Assembly (NCBI GenBank): GCA_014860005.1
Contig: JACZKP010000171.1
Span: 1 to 52,848, forward strand
DNA: 52,848 nt
Reading direction: 5' to 3'
Origin: Verrucomicrobiota bacterium
Lineage (GTDB): Bacteria > Verrucomicrobiota > Verrucomicrobiae > Limisphaerales > UBA11358
The notes beneath the pieces are model-generated. The model did not search any database. It had not been told where the DNA came from and saw nothing but the letters and a program-made list of their open reading frames with translations. Both the position numbers and the translations under genes were made by a program. This document shows, one piece after another, positions 35,232 through 43,365 of the stretch (position 1 is its first letter; each line of letters starts with the position of its first letter).

Positions 35232-36284
35232 TCATTCCCCTGGCAGTTCCTGGCCGGCGCCAGGATAGAGCAGATTGTAATTGATGGCCTGCAATCCCAC
35301 GATGGCCGCCACGCCGAGGATATCGTGCGCATTTGACCCGCGCGAAACATCGGCGGCCGGCCGGTTCAATCCCAGCAACACCTGGCCGTAAGCATTGGCC
35401 TTGGCAATGTGCCGCACGAGTTTGCTGGCGATGTTGCCGGAATTCAGGTCCGGGAAAATCAGTACGTTGGCGCGTCCGGCTACGCGGTTGTCCGGCAGTT
35501 TGCGTTCGGCGATTTCCGGCACCAGCGCCGCATCCACCTGGAGTTCACCGTCGAAATCCGCCTCCAGCAGCCGCTGCTCGGCCCGCTGCCGCGCCAGCGC
35601 CGTGGCCGCCTGTACCTTCCCAATCGAGGGATGCGTGGCGGTGCCTTTGGTGGAAAACGACAGCAACGCCACGCGTGGGCGCGTGTTCAACAGATGCCGC
35701 GCAAATTGCGCCGTGGACAAGGCAATCTCGGCCAGTTGATCCACCGTTGGTTCGGCAATCACGCCGCAGTCCGCCATGAACAACATGCCGTTCTCCCCAA
35801 ACCGAGAATCCTCCACCTCCATCACCATGCAACTCGAGGCGACCGTGGCTTGCGGCGCAACCTTGATGATTTGGAACAGCGACCGCAGCACACTGCCCGT
35901 GCTGTGACTCGTGCCCGCGACCAATCCGTCGGCCTGATGCATCGCCACCATCATCGCGCCGTAATAATTCGGCTGGCGCACCGCTTCCTGCGCCTCTGCG
36001 GACTGGAGACCCTTCTCGCGGCGCAACGACACAAACCGGCGCGTGAAATTCTCCAGGTCCTCGCTCTCGGCGGGATTGATGATGCGGATGCCTTCCAACG
36101 AAATGTTCAAGTCGGCGGCGATTTCCTTAACCTTGGTGCGGTCACCCAGCAAAATGGGAGCGCCCAGCCGCAACGCATGAAACTGTCGCGCCGCCTGCAG
36201 CACCCGCGGCTCCGTGCCTTCCGGAAAGACAATCCGCTTCGGATGTCGCTGCAATTTTTCAATAACACTGCCAATGAATCGCAT
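35232..36284 (-). CDS. pta: phosphate acetyltransferase
   Basis: A 350-residue enzyme interconverting acetyl-CoA and acetyl phosphate. The start is the ATG at 36284 (MRFIGSVIEKLQ); a TTG 27 bp upstream is possible. Motifs are RIVFPEGTEPRVLQAARQ at the N-terminus, DGLVAGTSHSTGSVLRSLFQII, MLFMADCGVIAEPTVDQLAEIA, VALLSFSTKGTATHP, and LIFPDLNSGNIASKLVRH. This is the short class I form made only of the catalytic domain. It precedes the DRTGG-domain gene, its likely regulatory partner. No acetate kinase gene is adjacent. Confidence 0.94.
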   Translation of the reverse strand: MRFIGSVIEKLQRHPKRIVFPEGTEPRVLQAARQFHALRLGAPILLGDRTKVKEIAADLNISLEGIRIINPAESEDLENFTRRFVSLRREKGLQSAEAQEAVRQPNYYGAMMVAMHQADGLVAGTSHSTGSVLRSLFQIIKVAPQATVASSCMVMEVEDSRFGENGMLFMADCGVIAEPTVDQLAEIALSTAQFARHLLNTRPRVALLSFSTKGTATHPSIGKVQAATALARQRAEQRLLEADFDGELQVDAALVPEIAERKLPDNRVAGRANVLIFPDLNSGNIASKLVRHIAKANAYGQVLLGLNRPAADVSRGSNAHDILGVAAIVGLQAINYNLLYPGAGQELPGE

Positions 36285-36413
36285 GGCCGTAGAGTAACGA
36301 CGCCCTGCCAAACTGCAATCTCTGGTTGGCTAGGGTGGCGTGCCCGTTTGGTGCAGTAATGACGGCTTTGGTAATCTGCCCGCGGGCTGGGTGGGACAAT
36401 TTCGGCGCGCCGG

Positions 36414-37877
36414 CTACTTGCTGGTATCTTTGAGGACTTCAAAGTGGGCCGTTTCGCCGCGGACCAGGTTCAACAGCAGTCCCTTCTTGAGATCAGCCCG
36501 CCTGAGTGCGCCTTGAAACTGTCGAAGGTTGGTGATGGAGCGGTGGTTGATTGCGGTAATCACGTCACCAGCCTGAAGACCTTTGCGCGCGGCCATACTG
36601 TCTTCCTCAACCGAAGTAATGACAACTCCGTCAGTTTGTTTGACATTGTATTTCTTCACGAGGTCCTCCGTCAGAGCTGCCACCGTTACGCCCAGGCCGG
36701 CGGCCGGGTTGGCTGCGGGGGCTGTTTCCGGCGGGGCGGCAGCAGCCACCGTCTTCTCTTCCACCCACTCGCCGGGTTCAACTTTTACCTGAATGGCTTT
36801 GCCCGCGCGCGACACGTCCAGCGTGATGGAATGGCCCACTTTTTTGCCGCGAATTTCATTGCGCAGTTCCTGCGGCGTGCCGACGGGGCGGCCATCCACG
36901 GCCGTGATGATGTCGGTGGGGCGCAAATCGGATTTGGCCGCCGGGCCTTCCGGCAGAATGGCACGAATCACCACGCCGTCAGGCACTCCGGGATGCAGTT
37001 CCCGAAACTCCGCGTCATCCCGTAATCCCCGAATGCTCACGCCCAGCCAGGCACGGGTGAATTTGCCTTCGGCGATGATCTGGTCGGAAATCTCGCGGGC
37101 GAGGTTGCTCGGAATGGCGAACCCGATGCCGGTTTGCAGGCCGCGAATCATCGTATTGATGCCGATGACTTCGCCTTCGATGTTCACCAAGGGACCACCG
37201 CTGTTGCCCGGATTAATGTTGGCATCGGTCTGAATGAAATCCTGATCCATGATGGCGCCGCCGACATACGCCGGCACAACGTCCGCGCGGCTCTTGGCGC
37301 TCACATGGCCGAAAGTGACCGTGTAATCGAGACTGTAGGGCGCTCCGATGGCGATGGCGAATTCACCCACGCGCGTCTTGTCTGAATCCGCCCACCGGGC
37401 CGCGGGCAATCCTTCAGCCTCAATTTTGAGCACTGCCACGTCCGATTGCGCATCCGTGCCGCGCACCGTGGCGGCAAATTTTCGACCGTCCTTGAGGCGC
37501 ACCTCGATGCGCTCGGCGTCCTCGACGACGTGGCGGTTGGATAGAATGTAGCCGTTCTCGCGGATGATGGTGCCGGAACCCTGGCCAGTGGAGCGCGGGC
37601 GCGGGGTCTCGTTGAACCGCTCGCGATAACGCCGCCGCAACTCCGGCGGGAGGAAATCATCGGGAACATCCTCGAGGTCTTCGAGTTCGTAGGTGGGAGT
37701 TTTTTGGGTGACCGTAATGACGACCACGGCGGGCGTGACTTTCTCGGCCACTTGAACAAACGCCTCGTTCAACTGTCGGGCGAGTTCCAGACCAGACGCG
37801 GCGATGGCCGGTCTGGAGAAGATGATCAAGACGGCAAGGCAGACCAAGCTAGGCAGGCGGCGGGGCAAAATGCTCAT
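36414..37877 (-). CDS. DegQ/HtrA-family periplasmic serine protease
   Basis: A 487-residue periplasmic protease/chaperone. The start at 37877 gives a clean signal peptide (MSILPRRLPSLVCLAVL...AIAA). The trypsin-like domain has the catalytic triad His116 (SNRHVV), Asp146 (DAQSDVAVLKI) and Ser226 (NPGNSGGPL). Two PDZ domains follow (about 275-370 and 395-480), joined by an Ala/Pro-rich linker. The insert with PPELRRRYRERF before the His motif corresponds to the LA loop of DegP/DegQ. The family degrades or refolds misfolded envelope proteins. It is on the same strand as pta but separated by about 130 bp, so it is probably a separate unit. Confidence 0.94.
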   Translation of the reverse strand: MSILPRRLPSLVCLAVLIIFSRPAIAASGLELARQLNEAFVQVAEKVTPAVVVITVTQKTPTYELEDLEDVPDDFLPPELRRRYRERFNETPRPRSTGQGSGTIIRENGYILSNRHVVEDAERIEVRLKDGRKFAATVRGTDAQSDVAVLKIEAEGLPAARWADSDKTRVGEFAIAIGAPYSLDYTVTFGHVSAKSRADVVPAYVGGAIMDQDFIQTDANINPGNSGGPLVNIEGEVIGINTMIRGLQTGIGFAIPSNLAREISDQIIAEGKFTRAWLGVSIRGLRDDAEFRELHPGVPDGVVIRAILPEGPAAKSDLRPTDIITAVDGRPVGTPQELRNEIRGKKVGHSITLDVSRAGKAIQVKVEPGEWVEEKTVAAAAPPETAPAANPAAGLGVTVAALTEDLVKKYNVKQTDGVVITSVEEDSMAARKGLQAGDVITAINHRSITNLRQFQGALRRADLKKGLLLNLVRGETAHFEVLKDTSK

Positions 37878-38126
37878 GGTTGCAAAAGGTTGTTTGTCAT
37901 GTCCGGCGCAACATAGGCTGACTATGGGCGACTGGCCATTAAATCTTGGCGCGAAGTCGGCAGCGACTGGCGGCACGCCAGGAAATTTCACTCCACTCCC
38001 ATAAAAGTCGCCGGTGCGCCGACCTCCAATGTGACGTGTGGAAAACCGGACAACCAGGGCGGAATGCGGCGCTCCATTTCCGCCGTCGGTTCACGGATTT
38101 AACGCGGGAAAGGATTTCGGGAATTC

Positions 38127-38774
38127 TCACCCCTTTGCCACGAGTTCCACAAAGTTGCGCAACAACTGCAGGCCGACCTTCTGGCTTTTCTCCGGGTGAA
38201 ACTGGGTGGCAAAGACATTGTCGCGCCAGACTGACGACGCGAACGTCTCGCCGTATTCCGTGCACGTGGCCACGATGGAATCATCCGTGGGCTGGGGAAA
38301 GAAACTGTGGACGAAATACACGTAGCTGCCGTTGGGCACGTCGCGATACAGCGGACAGTCCGGTCGGGTGATCACCAGTTGATTCCAGCCGATCTGCGGA
38401 ATCTTCAGGCCGTTCGCGCCGGCGAAGCGCACCACCTTGCCGCCAAAAATCCCAAGGCCCGACGCGCAACTGTTAAACTCCTCGCTCTTCTCAAACAACG
38501 CCTGGTAGCCCACGCAGATGCCGAGGAACGGGCGGCCACTCTGAATGAACTCGCGCGCGGCTTCGAGCAACTCCTGCCGGCGCAGCGCGTTGAGGCAGTC
38601 GTCGAACGCGCCGACGCCCGGCAGCACCACGGCCCCCGCGTCCCGCATGTCTTCCGGACTTTGCACCAGTTGCACCGTGGCCCCGACCTTGAGCAGCGCC
38701 TTGTGGACACTGCGCAGGTTGCCGGAACCGTAATCAAGCAGGGCAATCACGTCCGTGGGGTAAGGGTTGACCAC
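38127..38774 (-). CDS. hisH: imidazole glycerol phosphate synthase, glutaminase subunit
   Basis: A 215-residue class I glutamine amidotransferase that feeds ammonia to HisF in histidine synthesis. VIALLDYGSGNLRSV is the standard N-terminus. LPGVGAF forms the oxyanion region. FLGICVGYQ holds the nucleophile Cys87. ATQFHPEKSQ near residue 195 holds the His/Glu pair. I chose the GTG at 38774; the GTG at 38750 is also possible. The frame stays open to an ATG at 38909, but that extension is the translation of a REP-like palindrome and not of HisH. hisF is not adjacent, so the his genes are scattered. Confidence 0.93.
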   Translation of the reverse strand: MVNPYPTDVIALLDYGSGNLRSVHKALLKVGATVQLVQSPEDMRDAGAVVLPGVGAFDDCLNALRRQELLEAAREFIQSGRPFLGICVGYQALFEKSEEFNSCASGLGIFGGKVVRFAGANGLKIPQIGWNQLVITRPDCPLYRDVPNGSYVYFVHSFFPQPTDDSIVATCTEYGETFASSVWRDNVFATQFHPEKSQKVGLQLLRNFVELVAKG

Positions 38775-38843
38775 ATCATGCTGCTCAATAAACGCCAGAC
38801 GCACCGGGCATTCCAGAAAAAACCGACTTGGGGCATTGCCATA

Positions 38844-38900
38844 AGTCCTACTCGGGTTGTGGCGCAGATTTCCAATCTGCGCCACAACCCGGGCAAGACT
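38844..38900. repeat. long REP-like hairpin between hisH and smc
   Basis: Arms 38844-38870 and 38874-38900 (27 bp each) pair with three mismatches around a 3-nt TCC loop. The inner 18 bp are perfect (CGGGTTGTGGCGCAGATT / AATCTGCGCCACAACCCG). Both strands translate to a similar VAQI(G/S)NLRHNP peptide, which explains the spurious N-terminal extension of hisH and an overlapping open frame on the other strand. Apart from this element, positions 38775-39127 show no gene. Confidence 0.85.
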
Positions 38901-39127
38901 GAGGCTCACAGATTTCTCAGAATTGTTGTTGAACTCTCGGAAGCGGAGGCGTAAAAACAGTCAGTTAGTCGGTAGAGAGTATGAAATAAACAGCATCAGT
39001 CGGCACAACGGCATATCTCGGTTCCTCACCAATTAGTTGTGTCAGAGTGGGTAGTGTGCCCCTGTATATTGTGGTTTTTCCACTTTACATGGTCAGCCTG
39101 CTTTGGTTTGTTAATCAGCAAACAGTC

Positions 39128-42100
39128 ATGTATCTCAAGAACTTAACGGTTTTGGGGTTCAAGTCCTTCGCGGACAAGACCTCCTTGAATTTTCAGCCGG
39201 GCGTCACGGCCATTGTTGGTCCGAACGGCTGCGGCAAGTCCAACGTCTCGGACGCCATCCGCTGGGTGCTGGGCGAACAATCCGCCAAAGCGTTGCGCGG
39301 CGGCGAAATGGTCGACGTCATTTTTACCGGCACGGATGGTCGCAAGCCCATGGGCATGGCCGAGGTTTCACTCACGCTCGGCGGAGTGGATGAAGACAAT
39401 TTGCGCGCCGCAGGCGTCGAGGTGGCCTACAACGAAGTGACGGTTACGCGGCGTATCTTCCGCGACGGTGGCAGCGAGTATTTCGTGAATCGGGTTCCCT
39501 GCCGGCTGAAGGACATTCAGCAACTCTTCATGGGCACGGGAGTCGGCCGCACCAGCTACAGCATCATGGCGCAGGGCCACATCACCCAGATTCTTTCCAG
39601 CAAGCCGGAAGACCGCCGGCTGATTTTTGAGGAAGCCGCCGGCATCACCAAATACAAGAGCCAGAAACGCGAGTCGCTCCGCAAACTCGAATACACCGAA
39701 CAGAACCTGTTGCGCGTGGCCGATCTCATCCGCGAAGTGAAACGCCAGATCGGTTCGCTTCAGCGCCAGGCCGGCAAGGCGCGCCGTTACAAACAGATTC
39801 AGGTGGAACTGCAGCACCTCGACACGCAGCTCGCCCGTCATCAACTCGACGTGCTGCTCTCGGAGATCCACGAGAAACAGACCGCCGCCGATTCGTTGCG
39901 GACGCAGATTGAAACCGGCTCGGCGGACGTGCTGCGCTGTGAAGACGAACTTGGCCACTTGCGGGAACGGCTGACCGAACTCGAACATGAAATCAGCGCC
40001 ACGCAACAGCGCGGGCTGGAGTTGAAGAGCGAACTGGATCGCCACGAAAGCCGCATCCAATTCAACGAGGAACGATTGCGGGAACTGGTGGAACAGAACT
40101 CGAAAGCCAACACGGACATCAGCCAGGCGGAAGAACGCCGCCACGTGACGGAGGAGGAATTGGCCGCCGTGCGGCAGCGTCTGGCGGCTTCCGAAGCCAC
40201 GCTCCAGCAGCACCAGCAATCGTTGCACAGCAAACAGGGCGCGTTGCGGGACCTCGAGGAGCAGATCAAACGCGGACAGGAATCGCTGCGCGAGGCGCAG
40301 GCGGATGCCTTTGCCGCCGCTCAGGATTTGACCCGCATCCGCAATGAGATCAACGCGCTCGATTTGCAGAAGCAGGGCAACGTCGTGCGGTTGGAGAAGC
40401 TTTCCGCGGAGAAACTGCAACTGGAGGAAGAGCGCACGCGGCTGGAAACGCGGTTGCACGAATTCGCCACCAACGTGGAGGCGGACAAACTCAGCGTGCA
40501 GACCAAGCGCGGCTCCGTGGAACAGCGCCAGAAGCGGTTGCAGGAATTGCAGGGCGAATTGCAGAATTCGTCCGCCGAGCAGGACCAGTTCCTGCAGGTC
40601 CAGGCCGAGAAACGCTCGCATCTCAATGTGCTTGAGCAGTTGGAAGGCTCGCGCGAAGGGTTCGATGCCGGCACGCTCGCCGCTTTGCGCCAGTCGCGAT
40701 CCGTGATGGGTTCCCTGGCCGATCGCATTCGGGTGCCGGAGGAATACGTGGTGGCGATTGAGAACGCTTTGGGCCATCACTTGCAGCTCGTCCTGACCGA
40801 ACAGGCGGAGTCCGCCCAAAAGATTCTGTCCGACCTCGCCGAAACCAAGGCGGGCCGCGCCAGCGTGGCGGCGCTCTCGATTCAATACGGCGATGACAAG
40901 CAGCTTGGATTCGGGGGCGACATGTCGCCGGGCCGCGGTGATGCAACCGTGAAGGAACATCTCGCCAAGGGCGAAGTGATTCCCGCGTTGAGCGTTTTGC
41001 AGGCCGATCCCTCCGTGGACAAACTCCTCAAATCACTGCTGGGCCGCACGTTCATCGCGTCCGATCTGCTGTCCGCCACGGCCCAGATTCAAAACGGCCA
41101 TGCCGGCTGCGATTTTGTTACCCTGAGCGGCGACCTGCTCAGCCGTCACGGGGTTTACACCGGCGGTTATCTCAACGGCCATGGCAATCCCAAGGCGCCT
41201 GGCTCCATCCTGGGTCGTAAGAACCAGATTACCGCTCTGCAATCCGAGGTCGAACAAATCAAGGAACGCGTCGCCGAGATGAGCCGCAAACGCGGTGCGT
41301 TGTTGAGCGAGCAGACGGAACTGCAAGCCACCTTGCAGGCGGACCAGACGGAATTGCGGCAGCAGGAAGTCGCCATCGCCACGCGCGAAGGCGAATTCAA
41401 CGCGCTGGAAAACTCGCGCCGGCTGTTGCACCAGAAGATTGACACGGTCGTTTACGAAATCCAGAGCCTGGCCGCGCAGGAAGCGGAAGGCCGGCAGAAG
41501 CGCGCGGATCTGGTTGCCCGCGCCGATGAACTGGGCTTGCGCGAACAAACCTGCCAGCAACAGGTCGCGGACCTGACTGCGGCGCTGGAAAGTTTCCGCC
41601 AGCAGCGCGATGCCGCCAACAGCGCGCTGACGGAAAGCAAGATTGCGCTGGCCACCGAGGAACAGCTTTGCTGTTCGTTCCGGCAGCAGCAGCAGGCTTT
41701 GGAACAACGGCTCCACGAACTGACGCAAGTTATTGAGCAGCGACGCAAGGAAGTCTCCTCGTTCGTCACCCGCAAGGCCCAGGCGGAATCCGAGATTCAA
41801 GAGTCGCGCGCCCAGATGGAACACCTGACCCACGACCGCGAACAGGTGAACGCGCAAGCCGCCGATTTGCTGGGCCGCAAACATTCGCAGGAGGCGGACA
41901 TCTCCGGGCGCGATGAGTCCCTGCGCGAACAGCGGCGGCGGTTGACACAATTGCAGGAACAGCGTGGGACGATGGAAGTCGAACTCGCGCAGAAGAACAT
42001 GGCCGCGCAGAATCTCCGCGAGCGCATCCAGCAGAAATATCACCTCAATCTCGACGACGTGCGCAGCGAGTGCATCACCATTACCTACGCCGATGAAGGC

Positions 42101-42931
42101 CCGGCCCAGGTGCATACGCTGACGCCCGAGGAAATGGCCGCCAGCGGCGCGGGCACGGATTGGAACGCCGTCGCCCAGCAGGTCGAAGCCCTGCAAAAGC
42201 GGCTCGATGAACTTGGGCCGGTAAATCTCGTAGCCATCGAGGAATACGAAGAAACCGAGCAACGTTACCAGTTTCTCAGCAAACAGCACGATGATCTGGT
42301 GCAAGCCAAGGTGCAATTGCTCGAAGTCATCAACCGCATCAACGTCCAGACGAAGCAGATGTTCGCCGAGACGTTCCAGCGCATCCGTGACAACTTCCGC
42401 ACGATGTTTGTGGAGGTTTTCGGCGGCGGCAAAGCGGATTTGATTCTGACCGACGAGAATGACGTGCTTGAGAGCGGCATTGACATCATGGCGCGTCCGC
42501 CCGGCAAACAGTTGCAGACCATTTCGCTGCTCTCTGGCGGCGAGCAAACCATGACTGCCGTGGCGCTGCTCTTCTCGATTTATCAGGTCAAGCCGAGTCC
42601 CTTCTGCGTTCTCGACGAGTTGGACGCGCCGCTGGATGAGGCGAATATCAACCGCTTCGTGCGCATCCTCCAGCGCTTCCTCGAACACTCACAGTTCATC
42701 ATCATCACGCACAACAAGCGCACCATCGGCATGGCCGACGTGCTCTACGGCGTGACCATGGAGGAACATGGCGTGAGCAAGATCGTCAGCGTGAAGTTTC
42801 ACAAGACCAACGAAGCCGTCCCCGACCAGACGCCGATTGCGACGGAACGTGCCTCGCGTAAGCCCGAAGACGCGGAGGAAGACGCGGCCCGCAAGCGCGA
42901 AGAGACGCTGGAAATTGTGATGGCGAAGTAA
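39128..42931 (+). CDS. smc: chromosome segregation protein SMC
   Basis: A 1267-residue condensin ATPase that organises and segregates the chromosome together with ScpA/ScpB. The start is the ATG at 39128 (MYLKNLTVLGFKSFADKT); the upstream part of the frame is hydrophobic and not SMC-like. Walker A is GPNGCGKS (31-38). Long Gln/Glu/Arg-rich coiled coils run from about 170 to 510 and 680 to 1010. The hinge (about 525-665) includes RIRVPEEYVVAIENALGHHL and HGVYTGG. The C-terminal head has LLSGGEQTMTAVALLF and the Walker B segment PFCVLDELDAPLDEAN. A short acidic/basic tail follows the D-loop. It is divergent from hisH and has no scp genes nearby. Confidence 0.97.
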   Translation: MYLKNLTVLGFKSFADKTSLNFQPGVTAIVGPNGCGKSNVSDAIRWVLGEQSAKALRGGEMVDVIFTGTDGRKPMGMAEVSLTLGGVDEDNLRAAGVEVAYNEVTVTRRIFRDGGSEYFVNRVPCRLKDIQQLFMGTGVGRTSYSIMAQGHITQILSSKPEDRRLIFEEAAGITKYKSQKRESLRKLEYTEQNLLRVADLIREVKRQIGSLQRQAGKARRYKQIQVELQHLDTQLARHQLDVLLSEIHEKQTAADSLRTQIETGSADVLRCEDELGHLRERLTELEHEISATQQRGLELKSELDRHESRIQFNEERLRELVEQNSKANTDISQAEERRHVTEEELAAVRQRLAASEATLQQHQQSLHSKQGALRDLEEQIKRGQESLREAQADAFAAAQDLTRIRNEINALDLQKQGNVVRLEKLSAEKLQLEEERTRLETRLHEFATNVEADKLSVQTKRGSVEQRQKRLQELQGELQNSSAEQDQFLQVQAEKRSHLNVLEQLEGSREGFDAGTLAALRQSRSVMGSLADRIRVPEEYVVAIENALGHHLQLVLTEQAESAQKILSDLAETKAGRASVAALSIQYGDDKQLGFGGDMSPGRGDATVKEHLAKGEVIPALSVLQADPSVDKLLKSLLGRTFIASDLLSATAQIQNGHAGCDFVTLSGDLLSRHGVYTGGYLNGHGNPKAPGSILGRKNQITALQSEVEQIKERVAEMSRKRGALLSEQTELQATLQADQTELRQQEVAIATREGEFNALENSRRLLHQKIDTVVYEIQSLAAQEAEGRQKRADLVARADELGLREQTCQQQVADLTAALESFRQQRDAANSALTESKIALATEEQLCCSFRQQQQALEQRLHELTQVIEQRRKEVSSFVTRKAQAESEIQESRAQMEHLTHDREQVNAQAADLLGRKHSQEADISGRDESLREQRRRLTQLQEQRGTMEVELAQKNMAAQNLRERIQQKYHLNLDDVRSECITITYADEGPAQVHTLTPEEMAASGAGTDWNAVAQQVEALQKRLDELGPVNLVAIEEYEETEQRYQFLSKQHDDLVQAKVQLLEVINRINVQTKQMFAETFQRIRDNFRTMFVEVFGGGKADLILTDENDVLESGIDIMARPPGKQLQTISLLSGGEQTMTAVALLFSIYQVKPSPFCVLDELDAPLDEANINRFVRILQRFLEHSQFIIITHNKRTIGMADVLYGVTMEEHGVSKIVSVKFHKTNEAVPDQTPIATERASRKPEDAEEDAARKREETLEIVMAK

Positions 42932-43013
42932 GTCCGGTTGTTGGATTCAAGTGTCGGTGGGCATCAAGCCGCCGTTGTCCGGGTTGAGAACGGCGGGAAC
43001 GGCGGTTCAAAAC

Positions 43014-43247
43014 ATGACATCTCAGCCAGTCAGCCAGTTCGAAGAACAGTTCTCCAGACTGTCAGCCGGGGAACAATTGTTTCTGCTCGAACGCCTTGCT
43101 CGCCACTGCCAGTTGGCAGACGCGACTCACAACGCTTCCCACCAACCCGCGCACGGGAAGTTCGCGGCCAAGCCGGAGCTCCTGCGCGAACGGGATCGCA
43201 GCGAGTCGCAATCGGCTGCGGCCGACCTGTTGAGCGAGGCTTGGTAA
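43014..43247 (+). CDS. small hypothetical protein with amphipathic helix
   Basis: A 77-residue frame from the ATG at 43014. Its first third (QFEEQFSRLSAGEQLFLLERLARHC) looks like the short helical segment found at the start of many small orphan or antitoxin-like proteins, followed by a charged, probably disordered tail. There is no toxin-like partner next to it, since the following gene is a peptidase. I cannot assign a family. It lies 83 bp after smc on the same strand. Confidence 0.45.
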   Translation: MTSQPVSQFEEQFSRLSAGEQLFLLERLARHCQLADATHNASHQPAHGKFAAKPELLRERDRSESQSAAADLLSEAW

Positions 43248-43365
43248 ACCGTTCACTGCATCTTCAACTCAGTTTGGGTGTGGTTGAGCAGCGGCTGCTT
43301 TGTTTCCTCGTGTCTTGTTTCCTCGTTGCAACCTGCGCTTTCGCGCGCTTATCCTCTCGCTCACC

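Noticed and set aside
38775..38909. N-terminal extension of hisH
   Set aside because: Encodes the translated hairpin repeat; HisH homology begins at about 38774.
39047..39127. N-terminal extension of smc
   Set aside because: Hydrophobic and unlike SMC; the conserved N-terminus starts at the ATG at 39128.
39368..42688. Two long minus-strand open frames (530 and 551 codons) opposite smc
   Set aside because: They are antisense shadows of the GC-rich coiled-coil coding sequence. Their translations are Leu/Phe/Arg-rich without domain motifs, and smc itself is unambiguous.
43014..43247. Toxin-antitoxin module
   Set aside because: The N-terminal helix is reminiscent of antitoxin-like proteins, but no small toxin gene is adjacent.
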